Source of the DNA: Fischerella muscicola PCC 7414
Lineage (GTDB): Bacteria > Cyanobacteriota > Cyanobacteriia > Cyanobacteriales > Nostocaceae
Length of the DNA stretch: 64,000 bases
Reading direction: 5' to 3'
Assembly: GCF_000317205.1 (NCBI RefSeq)
Contig: NZ_AJLK01000116.1
Coordinates: 1-64,000 of the forward strand
Shown one piece after another: positions 55,138-62,591 of this stretch. The position numbers and the translations under genes are program-made. How positions within the stretch are numbered: position 1 is the first letter of the stretch; each line of letters opens with the position of its first letter. The notes beneath the pieces were generated by a model. It made no database searches. It saw nothing but the letters and a program-made list of their open reading frames with translations, and was not told the origin of the DNA.

Positions 55138-55170
55138 AGATCCCCGACTTTTTCAAAAAGTCGGGGATCT
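55138..55170. repeat. Isolated core palindrome of the MITE-like family, copy D
   Basis: AGATCCCCGACTTTTT-C-mirror: 16-bp perfect arms around one base, the same core as in copies B and C, without the ACTAGT ends. It lies 45 nt upstream of the dndD start codon. Confidence 0.85.
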
Positions 55171-55283
55171 GGGCGGTAATTTTTGCTTAAGTAATTCCTC
55201 TTACACCCCTACACCCTTACACCCCCACACCCCCTATTTTTAAGACAGATATTAGCTACCTGTTTTATAAGCTCAGTTTGTAA

Positions 55284-55526
55284 TTATATTCCGACTAAAA
55301 TACTCATCACTTCACCTGGCTTAGAAGTAGGTACTAGTGGACTCCACTCATTCATTTGGGCAAAACCAAGCTTATAAAGACTAACAATCGTGCTATTGAC
55401 TCCTTTTTTAGAACCATATATTACCACCTTCACAGATTCTCTACTTGGAATTTTTTCTAGGGAAGTGCTGGAGTCAACAGCAGGCGTAGAAGTGTGAAAG
55501 GAATCTGTTAAAAAGCTTTTAGTCAT
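55284..55526 (-). CDS. Small hypothetical protein, divergent from the HTH regulator
   Basis: An 80-aa protein. The first 28 residues are Ser/Thr-rich and disordered by composition; the rest (SVKVVIYGSKKGVNSTIVSLYKLGFAQ...) is a compact conserved-looking segment ending PGEVMSILVGI. I recall similar short proteins in other cyanobacteria but no function. It faces away from the HTH gene at 55648, and two GTTACC palindromes lie between them, so the HTH protein may control it. Confidence 0.7.
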   Translation of the reverse strand: MTKSFLTDSFHTSTPAVDSSTSLEKIPSRESVKVVIYGSKKGVNSTIVSLYKLGFAQMNEWSPLVPTSKPGEVMSILVGI

Positions 55527-55554
55527 AGGAATTTACCTGTTTGTGGCTAAAAAG

Positions 55555-55578
55555 TTTTGTTACCTATAGGTAACAAAA
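55555..55578. promoter_or_regulatory. 24-bp perfect palindrome, probable operator 1 of the HTH regulator
   Basis: TTTTGTTACCTA followed by its exact reverse complement. Core GTTACCTATAGGTAAC at 55559-55574. Located between divergent small gene and HTH gene. Confidence 0.8.
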
Positions 55579-55594
55579 CTATCTTACACCCTTT

Positions 55595-55610
55595 GTTACC
55601 TATGGGTAAC
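55595..55610. promoter_or_regulatory. Probable operator 2 (GTTACCTATGGGTAAC)
   Basis: Same core as operator 1 with one change, 36 bp away centre to centre (about 3.4 helical turns). Confidence 0.8.
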
Positions 55611-55626
55611 ATTTACTCAGTCATGA

Positions 55627-55647
55627 GCCTTTGACACAATCAAAGGC
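55627..55647 (+). promoter_or_regulatory. Hairpin covering the ribosome site of the HTH gene
   Basis: GCCTTTGA / TCAAAGGC, 8-bp perfect stem with a 5-nt loop, ending directly before the ATG at 55648. The AAAGG ribosome site is inside the right arm, so translation could be limited by this fold. Confidence 0.6.
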
Positions 55648-55893
55648 ATGGGAAAAGCAGGAAAAGCACTCAAACAGGTATTAGAAACCTATGGCATTAG
55701 CCAAAATCAGTTAGCAGTGACAATGGGAACAGGACGACCAAATGTTCACCGTTGGGTGTACGAGATTAGAGATCCTGTTGCTGAAACGGTGCTAGAAATT
55801 CGTGATGCGCTTAAACAAATTAATCCAGCAGCAGCACAAGAATTTATCAGACTGTACTTGGGAAACTCTACTGATGACGAGAAACAGCCTTAG
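55648..55893 (+). CDS. XRE-type HTH transcriptional regulator
   Basis: An 81-aa protein; residues about 5-60 are an XRE-family helix-turn-helix (LKQVLETYGISQNQLAVTMG with recognition helix near TGRPNVHRWVYEIRD). No extra domain, so a repressor of the small Cro/CI type. Two GTTACCYATRGGTAAC palindromes upstream are the likely operators, implying autoregulation. Placed between dndD and dndC, it is a candidate regulator of the defence locus. The Arg/Asn/His in the recognition helix would contact the operator. Confidence 0.87.
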   Translation: MGKAGKALKQVLETYGISQNQLAVTMGTGRPNVHRWVYEIRDPVAETVLEIRDALKQINPAAAQEFIRLYLGNSTDDEKQP

Positions 55894-55899
55894 TACAAA

Positions 55900-56060
55900 A
55901 TTGCATAAACTCTGCGCGACGGCAGTCGCTACAACGGGGGGCTTTGGGGTCCCCACGGTAGTGGGGTTGGGGGGAGACCCCCAAGGGCGCGCTGCCTGCC
56001 CTTTGCGCTTTCCTTTGCTACCTGGTACGTTTTGATTTATACAAAGCTGTACTTAAATTC
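55900..56060. repeat. Repeat-rich spacer between HTH gene and dndC
   Basis: Contains TCTGCGCGACGGCAGTCGCTAC, a GGGGTCCCCACGG...GGTTGGGGGGAGACCCC hairpin-forming stretch and a CCTTTGCGCTTTCCTTTGC repeat. No gene. Confidence 0.6.
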
Positions 56061-57680
56061 TCAAGACGTTGTTTCCTTATTTTGAAACTTCATACTTGCC
56101 CAAGTCTTAGGTTTAGCAGCAGAAGATGCATCTTTTGTATCCTCAGCTACAACATCACCCAAAGTCAGCTGCTTCACCTTCGCCACATCGCCTTGAGTCA
56201 CTGCTGTTTTTAGATCTCTTTTCAAGTAAGCATTTTTAACTGCTTCCTCGAGTGAGCGAGAACTAGTTTCAAAACATTTCTCTAGTGCATCGTATATTCC
56301 TGTGCGGCGGGCTTTTTTACGAAACTGACGTTCCGTATCTAATAACTTCGCCATTAATTCTAAGTGCATGGCGTCACCTTCACAGATTTCTTCTAAAGTT
56401 GCCCATTCATCACTACCCAAGAGACTATAATCAGCACCAGGGCGCGGATCTTGAAATTCTTCTCCTGTCACTTCTTTATATATGCGGGGTAAACTATCAT
56501 CAAATTCGTGTTTATCTTCTAGCCAAATCCGGCGAATCTCACTCAGTTCTTCTGGAGTAATTAAAGTGATGTCGCACATATTTTCTGGTGCTGTACGCCG
56601 GATTTGTGTTTGCGCTTCTAATACTCGTCTTAGCCAATGTTCTCGCCAATATTTGGTATAGGGACCAGGTATTGGTTCCACTGAAGTTTCTCCGTCTACA
56701 TTGCGTTCAAAGAGTGTGACTTCACCCCAAATGCGTCGGAAGTCTCTTTTATCGTGGTCATTATCAACATCTAATTCATTACGAATGTCTAATAGAGGCT
56801 GCATCCATTCTTTTTCTTCGTCATTTTGGATCATCGCCTCCATAGATTTATCTTTATTAACCATTGTGCATACCCAACACCCAAAACGAGAATCACCACA
56901 ACTGGGTGTAGAGGAATCGACAACAAGAGGGCATTCACTATCTGCTGTTGCACCTCGATACATAGTGAATAAGTCCTTATTGCTGTATCCCCAAGGGTTC
57001 TTCCACTGATTCAAATAAATCCAAACTTCTTCAGTACTCCAGTCTTCGATAGGTAGATAAATTAGCGAGTTAGGTCGATTAGGATTTGTATTCAGGCGAT
57101 CGCGTACCCGCCACTCTCGATGTTTAGCCATTGTACTAGCACGTTTCGCGCTTTCAGTTTTGCGCGTACCCAGCACAAGAATCACTTCACCACTAGAACG
57201 TATTACTGAACGGATAAAACTATCAGCCGGTTGAATCTTCAAACGTTCAGTACACCATCTAAATCTATTACGCGGTGCTGGATAGCCTTTTCCAATTAAG
57301 TTTACCCAAAAAGTATCTTTGACTGCTGGATAAAGCAGATGAGGTTCAATCAGCATTTGTTGTTCTTTTGCTGCTACCTTCATCTGTTCTAAAGAGTTGC
57401 GTACCCAAGCAGAAACAACAGGGTTTTCTACTAAAGTATCTGTTGTAATAACATAAATAGTTTTAGTCCGCTTTTCGGGTGGGAGTGCTGCGATCGCATT
57501 CCAAATCAGCTGCAAAATTGCGGTCGAGTCTTTACCACCACTATATCCAATACACCAAGGTATCTCATCTAAACAGTATAACTCTTGTATTTCAGTGGTG
57601 AGAGCTTGAATATCTTCCACTAACTCTGCCACAGTACGCGGTTGCTGATTTTTAGTTTCTGGCTGTTGTGCTGTAGCCAT
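56061..57680 (-). CDS. dndC: DNA sulfur modification protein DndC
   Basis: A 539-aa PAPS-reductase-like ATP pyrophosphatase that activates DNA for sulfur incorporation. The PP-loop is CIGYSGGKDSTAILQL (SGGKDS at residues 47-52). A Cys-rich region SECPLVVDSSTPSCGDSRFG and then CWVC fits the [4Fe-4S] cluster of DndC. ATP-PP homology makes it the counterpart of BrxP, the PAPS-reductase-like protein of type 4 BREX. GGGAG 5 nt before the ATG. It is alone on its strand here, followed by the repeat-rich spacer, with dndB divergent. Confidence 0.96.
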   Translation of the reverse strand: MATAQQPETKNQQPRTVAELVEDIQALTTEIQELYCLDEIPWCIGYSGGKDSTAILQLIWNAIAALPPEKRTKTIYVITTDTLVENPVVSAWVRNSLEQMKVAAKEQQMLIEPHLLYPAVKDTFWVNLIGKGYPAPRNRFRWCTERLKIQPADSFIRSVIRSSGEVILVLGTRKTESAKRASTMAKHREWRVRDRLNTNPNRPNSLIYLPIEDWSTEEVWIYLNQWKNPWGYSNKDLFTMYRGATADSECPLVVDSSTPSCGDSRFGCWVCTMVNKDKSMEAMIQNDEEKEWMQPLLDIRNELDVDNDHDKRDFRRIWGEVTLFERNVDGETSVEPIPGPYTKYWREHWLRRVLEAQTQIRRTAPENMCDITLITPEELSEIRRIWLEDKHEFDDSLPRIYKEVTGEEFQDPRPGADYSLLGSDEWATLEEICEGDAMHLELMAKLLDTERQFRKKARRTGIYDALEKCFETSSRSLEEAVKNAYLKRDLKTAVTQGDVAKVKQLTLGDVVAEDTKDASSAAKPKTWASMKFQNKETTS

Positions 57681-57829
57681 TTCTCCCTACCTCTGAAGAC
57701 ACGGTTAATTGTCACCTCTATTGGATTTGTGTTACCCCTCCCCGCAAGCGAGGAGGGGGGAAGATGGTGCAATATTTTATTCACCTTTTTATATGTACTG
57801 TAATTGCAACCTCAGTATTGTAAACTTTA

Positions 57830-57843
57830 AAGGTTTTTAAAAA
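57830..57843. promoter_or_regulatory. Direct repeat AAGGTTTTTAAAAA, copy 1 (dndC-dndB region)
   Basis: First of two identical 14-mers, 64 bp apart, in the divergent dndC-dndB intergenic region. Its TTTTTAAAAA core is palindromic. Possible binding site for the DndB repressor or another regulator. Confidence 0.45.
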
Positions 57844-57893
57844 GTTTGTTCATTAGATTCATTTTTATAGAAAAATAACTTGGTCTATGATTT

Positions 57894-57907
57894 AAGGTTT
57901 TTAAAAA
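57894..57907. promoter_or_regulatory. Direct repeat AAGGTTTTTAAAAA, copy 2
   Basis: Second copy, ending 5 nt before the dndB ATG at 57913, so a bound protein would block translation start or transcription elongation into dndB. Confidence 0.45.
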
Positions 57908-57912
57908 TCAAC

Positions 57913-59511
57913 ATGAAAGAGACCACAGCTAACCCAACTGCTGATATTGCTAGCGAGTATCTAGAACGGGAAAACAAGGATAAACAGGTATTGGCTTTAC
58001 TGCTAGAAAAATTCCTTAACCAAAGAGACCAGATTCTGGTTCAAAAAACTGAGATGGGAGGCACTGAGGCATATGTAGGCTCTGTTACCTTAGAATGGTT
58101 TGCGGGTCGGGTTCGCTTTGCGTCTGCTTTACCCCTGCTTCAGCCAAAATACAACTCTCAAACAGAGAATATCGAGATTGACGCGGAAAGTATTGACGAG
58201 ATTCAGCAGCGGCCGGTTGATTGGTCACGTCAACTACCCTTAGCGCAGTATTTAGCAGCTCGGAAAAATCACAAGTTTCCGCCTGTGCTAGTAGTGATTA
58301 ACCAACCGTGGGCGGATAATCCCCAAGCTGCTGAGTGGGATAGGCAAGGATGCGCTGTAAAGTCTACCACAGATTTTACGCCTCTAGATAAAGAAGGTAA
58401 GGTTGGTCTACTTAATATTTCTGAGGAAAATGTGACCATTTATGCATTGGATGGTCAACACAGACTGATGGGGGTGCAAGGGTTGATGGAGTTACTGAAA
58501 ACAGGCAAACTCCAACGCTACAAGAAGGATAAAAGCCCTGACGACACTTTTATTGAAGTCGCTGACTTGATTGAACAGTATCATGTTCAGCCTGCTCATC
58601 TGCAAAGCTTGCCTAAAGAAAAAATCGGTATTGAGTTTATCTGTGCGGTTGAGAAAGGAGAAACTCGCGAACAGGCAAGACGACGGGTGAGAAGCATCTT
58701 TGTTCATGTCAACCTGATGGCTGCACCTTTAACTAAAGGTCAGCTAGCACAGCTAAATGAAGATGATGGTTTTTCGATTGTTGCCAGAAAAATCGCTGTG
58801 ACGCATCCGCTTCTGGAACAACAAGAAACCCGAAAACCTCGCGTGAATTGGAATAGTGCGACGGTTGCAGCCAAGTCAACAGTTTTGACAACACTGCAAG
58901 CGCTCAAAGATATGTCTGAACGATATTTAGGGCAAAAGTTCCCTCACTGGAAACCCTTAGACAAGGGTCTAATTCCCATGCGTCCAGAGGATGAGGAACT
59001 TGAGAAGGGACTACAGGAGTTTCACAAGCTGTTTGATTATTTAGCAAGCCTACCCAGTTATAAGATTTTAGAAGATGAAGATACACCAGCCTTACGACGA
59101 TTCAGCTTTGAAAAGGATGGAGGCGAAGGAAATATGCTTTTGCGTCCTGTTGGTCAAGTTGCTTTAGCACAAGCTTTGGGTATCTTGGTTTTCCGAAAAG
59201 AATTTAAGCTGGAAGATATTTTTAAGAAACTACGAAAGTTCGACCAGCAGGGCGGGTTTAGTGGGATGGAATATCCGCAATCTCTGTGGTATGGCGTTTT
59301 GTACGATCCAAATAAAAAGCGAGTGCAGGTGGCTGGAAGGGATTTGGCAGCGAAGTTATTGATTTATATTTTGGGTGGAATTCAAGATCAGATGGAACGT
59401 GCAGAACTTCGCAAAGCTTTGGCTAATGCTAGAACCATTGAAGATAAAACAATAGGTTTTGACGGTAAGTTTGTTGAACCCAAACAAGTAGGACTTCCAG
59501 TAATTTTATAA
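57913..59511 (+). CDS. dndB: DndB, DGQHR-domain repressor of dnd genes
   Basis: 532 residues from the ATG at 57913 (the TTG 11 codons upstream is less likely). The DGQHR motif is at about residues 180-184 (IYALDGQHRLMGVQGL), the diagnostic element of DndB, which represses dnd transcription and tunes modification in other hosts. Further DGQHR-family blocks: RQQPRP-like QLPLAQYLAARKNHKFPPVL, IFVHVNLMAAPLTKGQLAQL. It is divergent from dndC, with two identical 14-mers in between. Confidence 0.93.
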   Translation: MKETTANPTADIASEYLERENKDKQVLALLLEKFLNQRDQILVQKTEMGGTEAYVGSVTLEWFAGRVRFASALPLLQPKYNSQTENIEIDAESIDEIQQRPVDWSRQLPLAQYLAARKNHKFPPVLVVINQPWADNPQAAEWDRQGCAVKSTTDFTPLDKEGKVGLLNISEENVTIYALDGQHRLMGVQGLMELLKTGKLQRYKKDKSPDDTFIEVADLIEQYHVQPAHLQSLPKEKIGIEFICAVEKGETREQARRRVRSIFVHVNLMAAPLTKGQLAQLNEDDGFSIVARKIAVTHPLLEQQETRKPRVNWNSATVAAKSTVLTTLQALKDMSERYLGQKFPHWKPLDKGLIPMRPEDEELEKGLQEFHKLFDYLASLPSYKILEDEDTPALRRFSFEKDGGEGNMLLRPVGQVALAQALGILVFRKEFKLEDIFKKLRKFDQQGGFSGMEYPQSLWYGVLYDPNKKRVQVAGRDLAAKLLIYILGGIQDQMERAELRKALANARTIEDKTIGFDGKFVEPKQVGLPVIL

Positions 59512-59598
59512 CTGGCAGAGTCAAAGGGATGTTTTCATTTTAGAAATATCGCAATACCACAAATCTAATCTGTCTTATGAACTTGCAACAAGCAGTAG

Positions 59599-59808
59599 TT
59601 ATTCTATGCTGTGCTTTTTTCGATGCCAAAGCAGCGCTTCAGGATGTGGGCGATATTTTTCTTCCTTTGGTAAAACAATTTTGTGCCCATGATAATTTTT
59701 CAATGGTATTACATTCAAACTTTCTAATGTAGTCAAACATTCTTCAGAAAGCTGATCAGAGACAATTATTGAGTAGTTGTTGCCATTATTTTTACTTATG
59801 TAATGCTT
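59599..59808 (-). pseudogene. Open frame continuing after the stop codon of the Dnd-associated gene
   Basis: Directly after the TAG of the gene at 59809-60288 the same frame stays open for 69 codons (KHYISKNNGNNYSIIVSDQL ... PHPEALLWHRKKHSIE, then TAA) and has no ATG. The composition (Tyr, His, Pro, Trp) is protein-like. It is either a remnant of another gene, or the end of a longer version of the upstream gene cut by a nonsense change. I do not recognise it. Confidence 0.4.
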
Positions 59809-60288
59809 CTATTGATAATTAAGAAATTTGCTCAAATCAAACTCCTCTTTTGTTTCCTCATAGTTATCTTTTTCTATCATTAAAAGCAATAAAAGTCTTT
59901 CTGAATAGTCTACTGCACCCCGCAATTCTGCCTGTAATATTTCAAGTCCACCATTGGCGTATTCTTCAAAGAGTAAATTACGTTTTTCGTTATTTTTTTC
60001 ATCATGAAAAGATAAAACTTTTATGTCTTGAGTTTCAACGATCGCGATTAAATTTATTACCGTATCATATCCCCTGACAATAAACTGTTCTTGAGGAATT
60101 GGTGACGGTTCTCTTTTAGAAATTTCGCCTAAAGGTACTCGCTTTTTATGCTTTGCACCCAAAGCAGCAGCAAACACAACTACATCAGCAAAGGTTTGAA
60201 AAGGACCCGTACCACCATCTGCCGATGTTAAAGCCTTTACCAATTCAGCTTTATCTTTTGCAACTCTGATTCTGCCAGTTTCAGCCAT
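59809..60288 (-). CDS. DNA phosphorothioation-associated protein 4
   Basis: A 159-aa protein. The start (RIRVAKDKAELVKALT... GTGPFQTFADVVVFAAALGA) matches, as I recall it, the family dnd_assoc_4 (TIGR04062), small proteins that occur next to dnd genes and have unknown function. The C-terminal half is acidic and helical (FEEYANGGLEILQAELRGAV). It is convergent with dndB, at the right end of the defence island. The same frame continues after its TAG stop codon for 69 codons. Confidence 0.78.
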   Translation of the reverse strand: MAETGRIRVAKDKAELVKALTSADGGTGPFQTFADVVVFAAALGAKHKKRVPLGEISKREPSPIPQEQFIVRGYDTVINLIAIVETQDIKVLSFHDEKNNEKRNLLFEEYANGGLEILQAELRGAVDYSERLLLLLMIEKDNYEETKEEFDLSKFLNYQ

Positions 60289-60374
60289 TGTTCTGATATC
60301 TAATTTGTTGCAATTTTAACTGAAACACAAAAGCGATCGCACTCCCTTCTCTTGGCGTCTTAGTGGTTCATTTC
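60289..60374. other. Short repeat-rich spacer
   Basis: Contains AAAGCGATCGCACTCC (HIP1 repeats) and a TCTTGGCGTCTTAGTGGTTC type repeat. No gene. Confidence 0.4.
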
Positions 60375-60497
60375 CTAAACAAACAAATCATCCACTGGCA
60401 TAAACCACCCTGGCACAGCAGGTTCAGCTTCCGCTACTTCCCCACGACGATACACTTGCGGTTGTTCGGGATTGCTAGCACGATACACTCGGAATAT
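60375..60497 (-). pseudogene. C-terminal fragment of a Uma2-family gene
   Basis: 40 codons and a stop, reading IFRVYRASNPEQPQVYRRGE...VPGWFMPVDDLFV. This is the usual end of Uma2/DUF820 proteins (VYR-x-N-P-x-x-P...GE...PGW). The front of the gene is missing and no start is present. Confidence 0.75.
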
Positions 60498-60686
60498 TTT
60501 CTAAATTCAAGAATTGCGATCGCACTCCTTCTTTCTAAATAGCCTATCCTGCTGTTCTCTTCAAAAAGCGATCGCTTTTTTTGGAACTGTATTCAAGATG
60601 AGACAAAAATATTTTCTGGCAGAATAATGGCGACACCAACTAGAATCGAAGAGTAACAAGAACTACGCAAACTCAGAGGCTGTATT

Positions 60687-61022
60687 ATGGAAGATTTAGC
60701 CCAACGCAAGCTTTTGTCAGCGCTGAGTCATGGGGCAATATTTTTTAGCTCTTTGATTGTGTCTATCGGCATACCCATTGCAATCTTGTTTATCAGTAAT
60801 GATCCTATAGTCAAAGAAAATGCCAAAGAATCCCTAAATTTTCACATCAACCTTTATATTTATGGGAACATTTTTGGATTGCTGTCAATTATTCTTATTG
60901 GTGTTCCGTTTCTGATTGGTTTATGGATTGTTAGTTTGATTATGCCAATTATTGCTATTGTTCGGGTTCTTAGTGAACCCAATCTATCTTACCGCTACCC
61001 ATTAATCTTTCGTTTGGTTTAG
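60687..61022 (+). CDS. DUF4870-family membrane protein
   Basis: A 111-aa protein with three probable membrane helices (about 14-37, 52-70, 72-95) and the family start QRKLLSALSHGAIFFSS, with KENAKESLNFHINL in the loop. DUF4870 (Tic20-like) has no defined role. AGAGG lies about 8 nt before the ATG. Right after its stop begins a gene fragment in the same direction. Confidence 0.87.
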   Translation: MEDLAQRKLLSALSHGAIFFSSLIVSIGIPIAILFISNDPIVKENAKESLNFHINLYIYGNIFGLLSIILIGVPFLIGLWIVSLIMPIIAIVRVLSEPNLSYRYPLIFRLV

Positions 61023-61023
61023 A

Positions 61024-61155
61024 TTTACTCCCTACGGTTTGGATGACTTGTTTGCTGGAATTATTCGTCCTACACCAACCCATGTTAATGATCCAGATGC
61101 TGAACGCAAAGCTGCGAGTTTTTTGCAACAGTGTCCTTGCTTGCAGCTAGCTTAA
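61024..61155 (+). pseudogene. C-terminal fragment of a nucleotidyltransferase-family gene
   Basis: Starting right after the DUF4870 stop codon, the frame TPYGLDDLFAGIIRPTPTHV ... AERKAASFLQQCPCLQLA ends at 61153-61155. YGLDDLFxGIxRPTP resembles the end of small cyanobacterial nucleotidyltransferase-fold proteins. No start codon; the N-terminal part is lost. Confidence 0.6.
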
Positions 61156-61256
61156 ACAGGATGAATTAATCCTGAAACGATTGTCTACACTAAAACAAAA
61201 AATTTTACTCATCCTACACCCCCATACCCTTACACCCCTATACCCCTTTTTCAAGT

Positions 61257-61673
61257 ATGGTTTACCAAGAGCAAATCGTAATTTCAACTAAAGGTAACGG
61301 TGATATGCATGACCTTACCGATCAAGTAAACCAGATTGTCAAAAAATCTGGTGTGAGGGTCGGTATGGTTAATGTGTTTAATGTTGGTAGTACAGCAGCA
61401 ATTGGGACTATCGAATTTGAACCCGGACTGCAACGAGATTTACCAGATATCCTCAACAAGCTAATTCCACCCAGCCGCGAATACGGACACGAGCAAACCT
61501 GGCATGATGGTAACGGACACTCCCACTTACAAGCTACATGGTTGGGATCAGAAATCACGGTTCCGGTGCGCGATCGCAGATTAGTTTCAGGTACTTGGCA
61601 ACAAATCTTTCATTTAGAATGCGATATCAAGCCCCGCCAGCGCCAAATAATGGTGACTGTTTACGGGGAATAA
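61257..61673 (+). CDS. yjbQ: YjbQ-family protein (UPF0047), possible secondary thiamine-phosphate synthase
   Basis: A 138-aa protein with the YjbQ/UPF0047 landmarks: HDLTDQVNQIVKKSGVRVGM, NVGSTAAIGTIEFEPGLQRD, the His-rich HDGNGHSHLQATWLGSEITV and an RQRQIMVTVYGE end. Named secondary thiamine-phosphate synthase from complementation in other bacteria; the true role is unsure. Just upstream the CCCCCATACCCTTACACCCC-type repeat intrudes to within 10 nt of the ATG. Confidence 0.9.
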   Translation: MVYQEQIVISTKGNGDMHDLTDQVNQIVKKSGVRVGMVNVFNVGSTAAIGTIEFEPGLQRDLPDILNKLIPPSREYGHEQTWHDGNGHSHLQATWLGSEITVPVRDRRLVSGTWQQIFHLECDIKPRQRQIMVTVYGE

Positions 61674-61934
61674 GGGGATAAACAAGACAAGGGAGACAAG
61701 GAGGATAGGGGAGAGAGTGTAGGCTGTATAGGCGTAACTTCGTATTACTTATCATTCAAATCTCTCTGCATTTCCGTGTCCCCGCCTCCCTTGTATCTGT
61801 GCATCTCTACATTTTTTTGACAAAGGCTTGACTAGTGATGATTTATATAGTATTTTTGTACTATTAAAATTTACTCTTGCATAAAAATCTACCAGAAATA
61901 GAAACTGTTTTGCCAATAGGAGAGCAAATTATAG

Positions 61935-62354
61935 ATGAAGCTATCGAAACTGGACTTAAGTAATGTAGTAGCGATCGCTCACTCTCAGGGACATTTACAG
62001 TTATTACTTGATTTAGGTAATGAGCTAGAGTTTATAGAAATTCCTGCACCAGTCGCAGCCTTTGAAGGACTGCAACATTTAAACGAAATTGTTGCGGAAG
62101 CGAAAGATTTGCCTGCATATGAGCAATCAATTGCAATGTTGCCAATGAATTCATCAATGGCGAATGCTATAGGCTATGACAGTAACACAAATATTTTACA
62201 GATTGAGTTTCACAACGGTGCAGTATATCAATATTCAGACATAGACCAAGATACTTGGCAAGATTTGCATCAAGCTGATTCTATTGGTAAATTTTTCAAT
62301 GAAAATGTTAGAGGTAAATATCAGTATGAACGTGTAGATGATGATTATTGCTGA
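61935..62354 (+). CDS. KTSC-domain protein
   Basis: A 139-aa protein. The C-terminal half (about 74-135) is a KTSC domain (MLPMNSSMANAIGYDSNTNI then LQIEFHNGAVYQYSDI, and NVRGKYQYERV), here with NSSM in place of the K-T-S-C start. The first 60 residues (LDLSNVVAIAHSQGHLQLLL) are a DUF2442-like or separate small domain. Function unknown. AGGAG site about 11 nt before the ATG. Confidence 0.82.
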   Translation: MKLSKLDLSNVVAIAHSQGHLQLLLDLGNELEFIEIPAPVAAFEGLQHLNEIVAEAKDLPAYEQSIAMLPMNSSMANAIGYDSNTNILQIEFHNGAVYQYSDIDQDTWQDLHQADSIGKFFNENVRGKYQYERVDDDYC

Positions 62355-62591
62355 TCATTACCTCATTTAAACGTTCCTGGTGCTTCTGGCTAATTGCTGA
62401 TAGTGAATTGCTATTGGCGATTAGCCTTTACTTTTTTTAATGTTAGTGGTTGATAGTTCAATACTCACAAGTTCCTCAAATTCTTTCTTTAAATTTAAGA
62501 TCAAAACCTATCTATTTCCGATCTCTGGTCATACCTCTATCGGCAATAAATTTGATAAACAAGAAGATTACAAGCTGAGGATTAATAAATC

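Noticed and set aside
40449-60288. Interpreting the locus as a plain type 1 BREX
   Set aside because: No pglX methyltransferase, brxA or brxB is present; the methyltransferase here belongs to the Dnd-associated family and dndBCDE are complete.
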